NCBI RefSeq assembly: GCF_018449695.1
Contig: NZ_JAAVUY010000013.1
Location: forward strand, 1-64,000
Direction of reading: 5' to 3'
Length of the DNA stretch: 64,000 bases
Source: Bradyrhizobium sp. dw_411
GTDB taxonomy: Bacteria; Pseudomonadota; Alphaproteobacteria; Rhizobiales; Xanthobacteraceae
Below are positions 37,921-45,790 of this stretch, piece after piece. The notes beneath the pieces are model-generated. The model had not been told where the DNA came from and made no database searches. It was given only the letters and a program-made list of their open reading frames with translations. The position numbers were made by a program, and so were the translations under genes. Position 1 is the stretch's first letter; the number at the start of each line of letters is the position of its first letter.

Positions 37921-37948
37921 AGGCCGGGGGCGCGGTTCCCCGGTCTTT
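37921..37948 (+). terminator. Possible terminator hairpin after the diheme cytochrome gene
   Basis: AAGGCCGGGG at 37921-37930 pairs with CCCCGGTCTT at 37939-37948, with one G-T pair and an 8-base loop. The T tail is weak (CTTTC). It lies about 40 bases after the stop. Confidence 0.4.
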
Positions 37949-38032
37949 CGCCAATTTGGCTTTGCCCGTACAATCCGGGACCACGAACCGCGCTGGCCTT
38001 TCCATGCCAGCCCATCGCAACCGGATTGCGGA

Positions 38033-38875
38033 ATGAAGGCGCGCGCCAGCAACCTGATGATCGGATCGACCACGCTTGCGGTCATTGCCGCGGCGTTTAT
38101 CGGCTTTCTCGGGATCCGGAAAATCCACACCCTCCAGCAACGCGGCCCGCTGCGCATCGTGTTCGAAGGTTCCGCCAGCGGCCTGCACAAGGGCGGCAAC
38201 GTGAATTTCGACGGGGTTCAGGTCGGAGAAATCCTGTCGCTTACGCTGGACAGCCCCCGCAAGATTGTCGCGCTGGTCTCGATCGATAACAGCGCGCCTA
38301 TTCGCAAGGACACGATCGTCGGACTGGAAGCGCAGGGGCTTACCGGCATATCCGCGATATCGCTGATCGGCGGGGCTGCCGCCGCGCCTCCGGTGCCACT
38401 GGATGCCGACGGCGTTCCAACCCTGACCGCCGACCTCAGCGAGGCCCAGACGATCCGCGATACCCTGCACACTATCGACCGTATTCTCGTCAACAACCAG
38501 ACCGTGATCAAAGACGCGATGCTGTCGTTCGAAACCTATACCTCGACCCTGGCCGGCAGCGATGAGGCGATCGATATGATCATGCGCAAGGCGACCGGTG
38601 CCTTTGACGGCGTCGAGAGCGCGCTGGCAAAGGTCGACAATGTGCTTCCGGGAATTTCGCGCGGCAACGACGGCGAACTGTTTCAGAAAGTGAAGTCAAT
38701 TCGCGAACTGGCCGAGAGCTTCAACAAGCGTTCGGGTGTGCTGATGGAGGAAGGGCGTCGCACTCTCCTCGATATCAGCGAGTCGGCGGTCAAGGTGACC
38801 CGCAAATTCGACCCGCAGGCCGTCAGCGGTGACGGCCCCGCGCCGCCACGGAAACCGATCCCGAGGCGGCAGTAG
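38033..38875 (+). CDS. MCE/MlaD-domain protein
   Basis: The 280-residue protein has an N-terminal membrane helix (STTLAVIAAAFIGFLGI, about 12-28). The MCE domain (about 38-115) contains GLHKGGNVNFDGVQVGEI and GLEAQGLTGISAISLIGG. A long helical tail (about 135-265) and a basic end (PPRKPIPRRQ) follow. MlaD-like proteins form hexameric rings that move lipids between membranes with an ABC ATPase and permease; those partners are not nearby. The MlaD family assignment is secure; the lipid carried is unknown. Confidence 0.87.
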   Translation: MKARASNLMIGSTTLAVIAAAFIGFLGIRKIHTLQQRGPLRIVFEGSASGLHKGGNVNFDGVQVGEILSLTLDSPRKIVALVSIDNSAPIRKDTIVGLEAQGLTGISAISLIGGAAAAPPVPLDADGVPTLTADLSEAQTIRDTLHTIDRILVNNQTVIKDAMLSFETYTSTLAGSDEAIDMIMRKATGAFDGVESALAKVDNVLPGISRGNDGELFQKVKSIRELAESFNKRSGVLMEEGRRTLLDISESAVKVTRKFDPQAVSGDGPAPPRKPIPRRQ

Positions 38876-38929
38876 GGCAACACGTTGCAGCTCAGACCCG
38901 CAATCCGGGATCGGTAGCTGATCGCGGGA

Positions 38930-39268
38930 TCAGTGGCTGATCATCCAGGGGCGCGCGGTCGGAAAACTTTTGCCGCCGCTTTTGGACTTCGCCACTAAAC
39001 GCGACGGCTTGGTCGAACAACATCCGCACCCCGGCGCATGGGACGCCTTGTATTCGCCGACGGTTTTGGGCGCATTGGAGCTGCGCTCGTTGGTGGCGTG
39101 AGCCTTGCGCTTGTCCGACGGCATGCAGAAGAAATTCGGCGCGGTCAGGATCACGCGCGGCGATTCGCCGTCGCATTGCGGGCAATCCTGCGGCGCATCG
39201 CATTCGGCCATCGGCCGCATGTCCGTGAACGGGCCGCAATCGTTGCAGAGATACTCATAGAACGGCAT
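38930..39268 (-). CDS. fmdB: FmdB-family zinc-ribbon protein
   Basis: The 112-residue protein begins MPFYEYLCNDCGPF. A second cysteine pair in CPQCDGESPRVI completes a zinc ribbon, which is the FmdB pattern (regulator of formamidase in Methylophilus). The C-terminal half is basic and disordered, with a CGCC cluster. As the last gene of the urt-fmd operon, 93 bases after fmdA, it fits a role in controlling amide use. It could also be a metal chaperone. Confidence 0.88.
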   Translation of the reverse strand: MPFYEYLCNDCGPFTDMRPMAECDAPQDCPQCDGESPRVILTAPNFFCMPSDKRKAHATNERSSNAPKTVGEYKASHAPGCGCCSTKPSRLVAKSKSGGKSFPTARPWMISH

Positions 39269-39308
39269 TTCATTCCCTCAGCGTTTACGCTCCAGACCTT
39301 CGCGGCGG

Positions 39309-39348
39309 CGGATGCGGGGCGGCGGATCCTTGAGCCGCTCCGCATCCG
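39309..39348 (-). other. Intercistronic hairpin between fmdA and fmdB
   Basis: CGGATGCGG at 39309-39317 pairs with CCGCATCCG at 39340-39348. The stem continues inward through a G-T pair to GCGG/CCGC, for about 14 pairs with a 12-base loop. No T run follows, so it is more likely an mRNA-stability or partial-attenuation element than a full terminator. Confidence 0.5.
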
Positions 39349-39361
39349 GTCGCCGGGAGCT

Positions 39362-40591
39362 TTATTTATCCTGCGAGAGCGGCATCTGGATGTCGCCCTT
39401 GATGTGTTTGATCGGACCCGCCGACGACGGCATAATGTCGAAGTCGAAGATCTCGGTCGGCAGCCACAGCGTCGCGCAGGCGTTCGGGACATCGACCACG
39501 CCGGAGATGTGGCCCTGACATGGCGCCGTTCCCAAAATCGAATAGGCTTGGGCGCCGGAATAGCCGAACTTCTTGAGATACTCGATCGCGTTCAGGCAGG
39601 CCTGCCGGTAGGCGATGTGCACGTCGAGGTAATGCTGCTTGCCGGCTTCGTCGACCGAGATGCCTTCGAAGATCAGGTAATCCTTGTAGTTCGGCGTGAT
39701 CGGCGACGGCTTGAATACAGGATTCTTGATGCCGTATTTCGCCACGCCGCCCTTGATAATGTCCACCTTGATGTGCAGCCAGCCCGCCATTTCGATCGCG
39801 CCGCAGAAGGTGATTTCGCCGTCACCTTGGCTGAAATGCAGATCGCCCATCGAAAGACCGCCGCCGGGCACGTAGACCGGGAAGTAGATTTTTGAGCCGC
39901 GCGACAGATCCTTGATGTCGCAGTTGCCGCCATGCTCGCGCGGCGGCACCGTGCGCGCGCCTTCGGCGCCGACCTTGGCCTTGGCATCACCCTTCGCCTG
40001 GCCCGCATGCGCGGTCGCGGCGAACGGCGGATTGGCGAGGCCCGGCACGCGGGTCGGGTTGGTCGCAATCAGCGCATTCTCGCGCTCGTTCCAGGTCGCC
40101 AGCAATTTCGGATCCGGCAGACAGCCGATCAGACCGGGATGGATCAGGCCTGCGAAATTCACGCCGGGGATGTGGCGCGATGACGTATAGAGGCCCTTGA
40201 TGTCCCAGATCGATTTCTGCGCCAGCGGGAAATGATCGGTGAGGAATCCGCCGCCATTTTTCTTCGAGAAGAAGCCGTTGAAGCCCCACAGGCTCTCCTT
40301 CAGCGGACCGACATCGAGCAGGTCGACTACCAGGAGGTCGCCGGGCTCCGCGCCCTTGACGCCGATCGGACCGGACAGGAAGTGTACGATCGACAGATCG
40401 ATGTCGCGCACGTCGTCGGCGGAATCATTGTTCTTGATGAAGCCGCCGGTCCAGTCATAGGTCTCGATGATGAAATCGTCGCCCGGATTGACCCATTCCA
40501 CGATCGGAATATCAGGGTGCCAGCGGTTGTGAATCTTGTCGTTCTCGTAAGGCGACTTGGAAAGATCGACCTTGACTAGTGTATCTGGCAT
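39362..40591 (-). CDS. fmdA: Formamidase (FmdA/AmdA acetamidase-formamidase family)
   Basis: The 409-residue enzyme hydrolyses formamide to formate and ammonia, and related enzymes also take short aliphatic amides. It starts PDTLVKVDLSKSPYEND and contains HNRWHPDIP, GHISGVVDVPNACATLWLP and the C-terminal FDFDIMPS. This is the sequence type of Methylophilus FmdA and mycobacterial/fungal acetamidases. It follows urtE by 38 bases with GGGGAG before the ATG. Its place after the transporter genes suggests the operon imports and degrades amides. Confidence 0.93.
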   Translation of the reverse strand: MPDTLVKVDLSKSPYENDKIHNRWHPDIPIVEWVNPGDDFIIETYDWTGGFIKNNDSADDVRDIDLSIVHFLSGPIGVKGAEPGDLLVVDLLDVGPLKESLWGFNGFFSKKNGGGFLTDHFPLAQKSIWDIKGLYTSSRHIPGVNFAGLIHPGLIGCLPDPKLLATWNERENALIATNPTRVPGLANPPFAATAHAGQAKGDAKAKVGAEGARTVPPREHGGNCDIKDLSRGSKIYFPVYVPGGGLSMGDLHFSQGDGEITFCGAIEMAGWLHIKVDIIKGGVAKYGIKNPVFKPSPITPNYKDYLIFEGISVDEAGKQHYLDVHIAYRQACLNAIEYLKKFGYSGAQAYSILGTAPCQGHISGVVDVPNACATLWLPTEIFDFDIMPSSAGPIKHIKGDIQMPLSQDK

Positions 40592-40629
40592 AAAAAAGCT
40601 CCCCTTGGTTTACACACTTGGTTTAGGAA

Positions 40630-41319
40630 TCAGACCGACAGATATTTTGAAATCTGTGCGGCATCGACGCCCTCTCTCGCGTCGTCACGGACGATCTCGC
40701 CATTCTCGATGACCAGCACGCGATCAGCGATATCCAGCGCGAAGCTCAGTACCTGCTCGGAGACCACGATCGACAATCCACGTTCGTCGCGAATGCGCTT
40801 CAGCGTGCGGGCCATGTCCTTGATGATCGAAGGCTGGATACCCTCGGTCGGCTCGTCGAGCAGCAGGACTTTCGGCTTGGTGACCAGCGCGCGCGCGATC
40901 GCGAGTTGCTGCTGCTGACCGCCGGACAGATTGCCGCCGCGGCGGCCCTTCATTTCCAGCAACACCGGAAATAATTCATAGATGCTGTCGGGCACCTTTG
41001 TCTCTCCCGACACAACCAGTCCGGTTTCGATATTCTCTTGCACCGTCATGGTCGAGAAGATCATCCGGCCCTGCGGCACATACGCCAGGCCCTTGGCGAC
41101 GCGCTCGTAGCTTTGCAATTTGCTCAGCTCCGCGCCTTCCATGGTCACCGAGCCGCTCTTGGTCGGCACGATGCCCATCAGCGACTTCATCAGCGTGGTC
41201 TTGCCCATGCCGTTGCGGCCCATGATCGCGACGATCTCGTTGGGCGCGACAGAAACATTCAAGCCATGCAGCACTTCGCTCTGGCCGTAGGCGACATGCA
41301 GATCGGAGATAGCCAGCAT
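40630..41319 (-). CDS. urtE: UrtE/LivF-type ABC ATPase
   Basis: The 229-residue ATPase has Walker A GRNGMGKTT (about 34-42), signature NLSGGQQQQLAIARAL and Walker B VLLLDEPTEGIQPSII, a form found in UrtE. It is the second ATPase of the urea/amide importer and contacts the cytoplasmic face of UrtB/UrtC. It lies 71 bases after urtD, the largest gap in the operon apart from urtA/urtB and fmdA/fmdB. Confidence 0.92.
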   Translation of the reverse strand: MLAISDLHVAYGQSEVLHGLNVSVAPNEIVAIMGRNGMGKTTLMKSLMGIVPTKSGSVTMEGAELSKLQSYERVAKGLAYVPQGRMIFSTMTVQENIETGLVVSGETKVPDSIYELFPVLLEMKGRRGGNLSGGQQQQLAIARALVTKPKVLLLDEPTEGIQPSIIKDMARTLKRIRDERGLSIVVSEQVLSFALDIADRVLVIENGEIVRDDAREGVDAAQISKYLSV

Positions 41320-41390
41320 TAAAGTGTTCCTTGTCTGTCGCGGAGCACGACCCCTCCGGGAAGCCCGGCGCCGTTCTCCGCCATCATGCG

Positions 41391-42146
41391 CTAGTGCCCG
41401 AGATAGACTTCAATCACCTTGGGATCGTTCTTGACGTGCTCCATCGAGCCTTCCGACAGGATCTGGCCTTGATGCAGCACCGTGACCTTGTGGGCGATGT
41501 CCTCGACGAATTTCATGTCGTGCTCGATCACCAGCACGGAGCGGTCCTTGATAATGCGGTTGAGCAGTTCGGCGGTCTTGACCCGCTCGCTGACGCTCAT
41601 GCCGGCCACGGGCTCGTCGAGCATCAGCAGGTCCGGGTCCTGGATCAGCAGCATGCCGATCTCCAGCCATTGCTTCTGGCCGTGGCTGAGAAGATCGGCG
41701 CTCATGTTGAGGCGGTCTTTCAGGAAGATCATCTCGGCGACTTCGTGAACCCGGTCACGCACCACGGCGTCGCGGGTAAAGGTCAAGGCACCGAACACGC
41801 TGCGGCCGCGCGGAAAGGATATCTCGAGATTTTCAAATACCGTGAGATCGTCATAGATCGACGGCGTCTGGAACTTGCGCCCGACGCCGGTCTGAACGAT
41901 TTCGTTCTCCCTCATCTTGGTCAGTTCCTTGCCGCGGAACTGAATCGAGCCTGATGTCGCCTTGGTCTTTCCACAGATCAGATCGAGCACCGTGGTCTTA
42001 CCGGCGCCGTTGGGGCCGATGATGACGCGGATTTCGTTTTCATCGACATAGAACGACAGATCGTTGACCGCCTTGAAGCCGTCGAACGAAACCGTCAGCG
42101 CCTCGACTGCGAGCAGGAATTCCTTGGGCTGGTGACCTATCAGCAT
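41391..42146 (-). CDS. urtD: UrtD/LivG-type ABC ATPase
   Basis: The 251-residue ATPase has Walker A GPNGAGKTT (about 44-52), Walker B LLMLDEPVAGMS and H-loop VIEHDM. LSHGQKQWLEIGMLL is the family signature in the UrtD form (SHGQKQW instead of SGGQ). UrtD proteins are known for that form, which supports the urea/amide branch. It lies 11 bases after urtC. Confidence 0.92.
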   Translation of the reverse strand: MLIGHQPKEFLLAVEALTVSFDGFKAVNDLSFYVDENEIRVIIGPNGAGKTTVLDLICGKTKATSGSIQFRGKELTKMRENEIVQTGVGRKFQTPSIYDDLTVFENLEISFPRGRSVFGALTFTRDAVVRDRVHEVAEMIFLKDRLNMSADLLSHGQKQWLEIGMLLIQDPDLLMLDEPVAGMSVSERVKTAELLNRIIKDRSVLVIEHDMKFVEDIAHKVTVLHQGQILSEGSMEHVKNDPKVIEVYLGH

Positions 42147-42157
42147 GACCTATCTCC

Positions 42158-43300
42158 TCACTCCGCCGGCGCGCCATCGGCGACGGAATTGTCGGTCCAT
42201 TCCTTGCCGGGCTTGGCTTTGCGTGATGAGAGCAGGCTATCGATGCGCGGCTGCACATAGTCGCCCCAGATGCCCGCAAGGCCATTCGGGAAGGCGAGCA
42301 CCACCGCGATGAACAGGCCGCCCAGTCCGAACAGCCACAATTCAGGGAAGGATTCCGACAGGCTGGTCTTGGCGAAGTTCACCAGCAGCGTGCCGTACAC
42401 CGCGCCCAGGATCGAAAGCCGGCCGCCGACCGCCGTATAGATCACCATTTCGATCGACGGCACGATGCCGACAAAGGACGGCGACATGAAGCCGACTTCG
42501 AGCGCGAACATGGCGCCGCCTACCGCGGCAAAGATCGCCGCGACGCAGAAGGCGAAAATCTTGAAATTCGCGACGCTATAGCCGGAGAAACGAACCCGGT
42601 CTTCCTTGTCGCGCATCGCCACCAGGATGCGGCCCAGTTTCGAATGCCGGATAAATTGGGCGATGAAGATGCAGACGAACAGACAACCGACCTCGAAGAA
42701 ATAGAGCACGACCTTGGCATGGTCAGGCCGGATGTCCCACCCGTTCAAGGTGCGCAGGTCGGTCATGCCGTTGATGCCGCCGGTATAGCCCTGCTGACCC
42801 ACGATCAGGATGGTCAGGATCGCGGCGACGGCCTGGGTGATGATCGCAAAATAAGTGCCGCCGACGCGGCGTTTGAACATTGCCGCGCCGATGATCAGGG
42901 CAAAGATGCCCGGCACCAGAATGACGGCGGCGATGGTGAAGCTCAGACTGTGAAACGGCTTCCAGAAGAACGGCAGCGACGTGATCTGGTTCCAGTCCAT
43001 GAAATCGGGAATGCCGGGCGTCGACTGGATCTTGGTATTCTCCGGGCTCGAGGCTTCGAGCTTGAGAAACATCGCCATGCAGTAGCCGCCGAGGCCGAAG
43101 AACACGCCCTGCCCGAGACTGAGAATGCCGCCATATCCCCAGCAGATCACCAGGCCGAGCGCGACGAAAGCATAGGTCAGATATTTCGCAACCAGATTGA
43201 GCCGGAACACGTCAAGACAGAGCGGCAGGATCACCACCAGGAAAACGGCGAGCACCAGGATTCCGATCAGCTCCGATCGATTGACAAAGCGATTGGTCAT
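42158..43300 (-). CDS. urtC: UrtC/LivM-type ABC permease
   Basis: The 380-residue permease has about ten membrane segments. Family blocks include WGYGGILSLGQGVFFGLGGY, VGGTYFAIITQA, RHSKLGRILVAMRDKEDRVRFSG and AVGGRLSILGAVYGTLLV. EDRVRFSGYSV is common to UrtC proteins. It lies 18 bases after urtB. The C-terminal tail is polar. It should form the heterodimeric channel with UrtB. Confidence 0.92.
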   Translation of the reverse strand: MTNRFVNRSELIGILVLAVFLVVILPLCLDVFRLNLVAKYLTYAFVALGLVICWGYGGILSLGQGVFFGLGGYCMAMFLKLEASSPENTKIQSTPGIPDFMDWNQITSLPFFWKPFHSLSFTIAAVILVPGIFALIIGAAMFKRRVGGTYFAIITQAVAAILTILIVGQQGYTGGINGMTDLRTLNGWDIRPDHAKVVLYFFEVGCLFVCIFIAQFIRHSKLGRILVAMRDKEDRVRFSGYSVANFKIFAFCVAAIFAAVGGAMFALEVGFMSPSFVGIVPSIEMVIYTAVGGRLSILGAVYGTLLVNFAKTSLSESFPELWLFGLGGLFIAVVLAFPNGLAGIWGDYVQPRIDSLLSSRKAKPGKEWTDNSVADGAPAE

Positions 43301-43318
43301 GGCTCAAAGCCCTTTTTG

Positions 43319-44245
43319 TTATTTGCGGACCTTGAGGGCGAACAGCCCCTGCGGCCGCAGCATGAGAATTCCGACCACTGCAAGCAGCGTTAGAACCTTC
43401 GCCATTGATCCCGACATGAAGAATTCGAGGGTCGACTGCGTCTGCGAGATGCTGAAGGCGGAGGCGATGGTGCCGACCAGGCTCGCGGCGCCGCCGAACA
43501 CGACGACCAGGAAGGTATCGACGATATAGAGCTGGCCCGATGTCGGCCCGGTCGAGCCGATCATCGTGAAGGCACTGCCGGCGATGCCGGCAATGCCGCA
43601 GCCAAGGCCGAAAGTGTAGCGATCGACCTTCTCGGTATTGATGCCGACCGCCCCGGCCATGATGCGATTTTGCACGACGGCGCGGACCTGACGTCCCCAG
43701 CGCGATTTGTACATGACATAGGCAACGCAGAGCGTGATCAGGAATGTCAGGCACATCACGAAGACGCCGTTGATCGGCACCTCGATACTGTCGGTGACAT
43801 GCAGCGAGCCAAGCATCCATTGCGGCAGTTCGACGCCGACTTCACGCGCGCCGAACACCGAACGGAAGGCTTGTTGCAGGATAAGACTCAGGCCCCATGT
43901 AGCGAGCAGCGTATCCAGCGGACGCTTGTAGAGGTGGCGTATCAGCACCCATTCCACCAGCATCCCGAGCGCACCGGAGGCCAGAAAGGCCAATATCATC
44001 GCGAGGAAGAAGTAACCGGCAAATAATCCCGGCAAATACGCCTGGAAGAAATTGGAAGTCATCCAGGTCACGTAGGCGCCAAGGATCATGAACTCGCCAT
44101 GGGCCATGTTGATGACGCCCATCTGGCCGAAGATGATCGCAAGGCCGAGTGCCATCAGCACGTAGACCGAAAACAGGATCAGGCCCGCAAAGCCCTGCAT
44201 GACGAAGATCGAGCCAAGATCACCAATCGAATAATCGCCAAACAT
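43319..44245 (-). CDS. urtB: UrtB/LivH-type ABC permease, short form
   Basis: The 308-residue permease has eight membrane segments, with GVINMAHGEFMILGAYV and RRQVRAVVQNRIMA-like loops of the UrtB branch (GRQVRAVVQNRIMAGAVGIN). Many UrtB proteins carry a long periplasmic N-terminal extension (to over 500 aa). This one lacks it and has the LivH length, as do amide-importer relatives. GGAGAAG seven bases before ATG 44245 is the ribosome site. A strong hairpin lies just upstream. Confidence 0.9.
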   Translation of the reverse strand: MFGDYSIGDLGSIFVMQGFAGLILFSVYVLMALGLAIIFGQMGVINMAHGEFMILGAYVTWMTSNFFQAYLPGLFAGYFFLAMILAFLASGALGMLVEWVLIRHLYKRPLDTLLATWGLSLILQQAFRSVFGAREVGVELPQWMLGSLHVTDSIEVPINGVFVMCLTFLITLCVAYVMYKSRWGRQVRAVVQNRIMAGAVGINTEKVDRYTFGLGCGIAGIAGSAFTMIGSTGPTSGQLYIVDTFLVVVFGGAASLVGTIASAFSISQTQSTLEFFMSGSMAKVLTLLAVVGILMLRPQGLFALKVRK

Positions 44246-44267
44246 CGATCTTCTCCATCGGGGAAGT

Positions 44268-44297
44268 CCCGCGTCGCGAGCAGGTTCGCGACGCGGG
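44268..44297 (-). other. Intercistronic hairpin between urtA and urtB
   Basis: CCCGCGTCGCGA at 44268-44279 pairs perfectly with TCGCGACGCGGG at 44286-44297 around a 6-base loop. There is no T run. It sits about 70 bases after the urtA stop and 23 before the urtB start. Such hairpins often stabilise the upstream message, so the binding protein is made in excess of the permease. Confidence 0.65.
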
Positions 44298-44364
44298 GGT
44301 CTTAAGCGTGAATCGTAAACTCACGCCAGGGAGCGGTTTGCGCGCAGCTTACTGGTAGCGCTTA

Positions 44365-45624
44365 TCACTGGTAGCCCTTGGGGAACGGATCCGGCTCGAC
44401 CAGGTCGGCGGTCTCGTAGATCAGTTCGAACTGACCATCGAGCTTGGCTTTGCCGACGCGGGTCTTCGACCAGAGGTGATGATTTTCGTGGATGCGCACG
44501 TAGCCTTCCGGCGCACCCTTGAATTCAACACCCGGCGAAGCCGCCGCAATCTTGTCGACGTCGAAGCTGCCGGCCTTTTCAGCCGTTAATTTCCACAGCC
44601 ACGGGCCGAGATAGGCGGCCTGCGTCACGTCACCGATCACGGTCTTGGCGCCCCACATCTTCTGGAATGCGGGCACGAAGGCCTTGTTGTTCGGATTATC
44701 GAGCGACTCGAAATACTTCATGCAGGCATAAGCGCCCGCGATGTTCTCGCCGCCGATGCCGTCGATTTCGTCTTCGGTCACCGAGATGGTCAGCAGCGCC
44801 TGCTTCGACAGGTCGATACCGGCCGCCTTGAGCTGCTTGTAGAACGCAACGTTCGATCCGCCGACGACGTCGGTGAAGATCACGTCGGGCTTGGTCAGCT
44901 TGATCTTGTTGATCACCGAATTGAACTGGGTGTTGCCGAGCGGATAATATTCTTCGCCGACGACCTTGCCCTTGAGCACGTTTTCGACGTGCTTGCGCGC
45001 GATCTTGTTCGACGTGCGCGGCCAGATGTAGTCCGAACCGATAAAGAAAAACGATTTGGCGCCCTTTTCCTTGGCAATCCAGTTCAGGCCAGCGAGAATC
45101 TGCTGGGTGGCTTCCTGGCCGGTGTAGATCACGTTCTTGGACTGCTCGAGGCCTTCGTAGAAAGTCGGGTAATAGAGCATGCCATTATATTGCTCGACGA
45201 CCGGAAGCACCGCCTTGCGCGACGCCGAGGTCCAGCAACCCATGATCGCCGCAACCTTGTCGTTGACGAGAAGCTTCTTGGCCTTCTCGGCGAAGGTCGG
45301 CCAGTCGCTGGCGCCGTCTTCCTGGATGAACTTGATCTTGCGGCCGAGGATGCCGCCGGCTTCATTGATCTGCGCGATAGCGAGCTTTTCAGCTTCGATC
45401 GAACCGGTTTCCGAAATCGCCATCGTGCCGGTGGCCGAATGCAGGATGCCGCAGGTCACTTCGGTATCGGTTACCGCAAGACCAGTGGTGTTGATCGCGG
45501 AAGTCGCCGGAACATCGGCGAAGGATGGGCGCGGCAACATGGTGATGGCGGGCAATGCGGCCATTCCCATGAGCAGTTTGCGCCGGAACGGGGACTGCAG
45601 ACCCCGCTTGATTTCATCTGACAT
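44365..45624 (-). CDS. urtA: UrtA-type urea/amide-binding protein
   Basis: The 419-residue periplasmic protein has an N-terminal FRRKLLMGMAALPAIT signal. It then shows the UrtA/FmdD blocks VTCGILHSATGTMAISE, FIQEDGASDWPTFAEKA, IMGCWTSASRKAVLP, GMLYYPTFYEGLEQSKN and FFIGSDYIWPRTSNK. The ATG at 45624 gives a normal signal peptide; the frame is open to 45702. It is the first gene of a seven-gene operon. The promoter and dyad lie at 45625-45790, shared with the transporter-kinase gene. Confidence 0.93.
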   Translation of the reverse strand: MSDEIKRGLQSPFRRKLLMGMAALPAITMLPRPSFADVPATSAINTTGLAVTDTEVTCGILHSATGTMAISETGSIEAEKLAIAQINEAGGILGRKIKFIQEDGASDWPTFAEKAKKLLVNDKVAAIMGCWTSASRKAVLPVVEQYNGMLYYPTFYEGLEQSKNVIYTGQEATQQILAGLNWIAKEKGAKSFFFIGSDYIWPRTSNKIARKHVENVLKGKVVGEEYYPLGNTQFNSVINKIKLTKPDVIFTDVVGGSNVAFYKQLKAAGIDLSKQALLTISVTEDEIDGIGGENIAGAYACMKYFESLDNPNNKAFVPAFQKMWGAKTVIGDVTQAAYLGPWLWKLTAEKAGSFDVDKIAAASPGVEFKGAPEGYVRIHENHHLWSKTRVGKAKLDGQFELIYETADLVEPDPFPKGYQ

Positions 45625-45680
45625 GACTACCCCATTTTGGTTCGAGGACGCGCTATTGGTCAGATTAGGATGGTGGAAAT

Positions 45681-45720
45681 TGTGCAGTGCACAGATACGC
45701 AAGATCGCGTATATTGCACC
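45681..45720. promoter_or_regulatory. Large dyad in the urtA/transporter-kinase divergent promoter
   Basis: TGTGCA at 45681-45686 pairs with TGCACA at 45688-45693. ATACGC at 45695-45700 pairs with GCGTAT at 45707-45712 across AAGATC. GTGCA (45687-45691) and TGCAC (45715-45719) extend that second dyad. The outer TGCAC units resemble half-sites of NtrC-type operators, but the spacing differs from the usual form. It lies about 60 bases before urtA and 70 before the kinase, so a regulator bound here could act on both. Confidence 0.55.
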
Positions 45721-45790
45721 GCAAAATAGCGACGTAGATTTTTGAAACGGGGTTTGCAGGCGGATCGTTCAAGCGCAGGGGGAGCTCACA

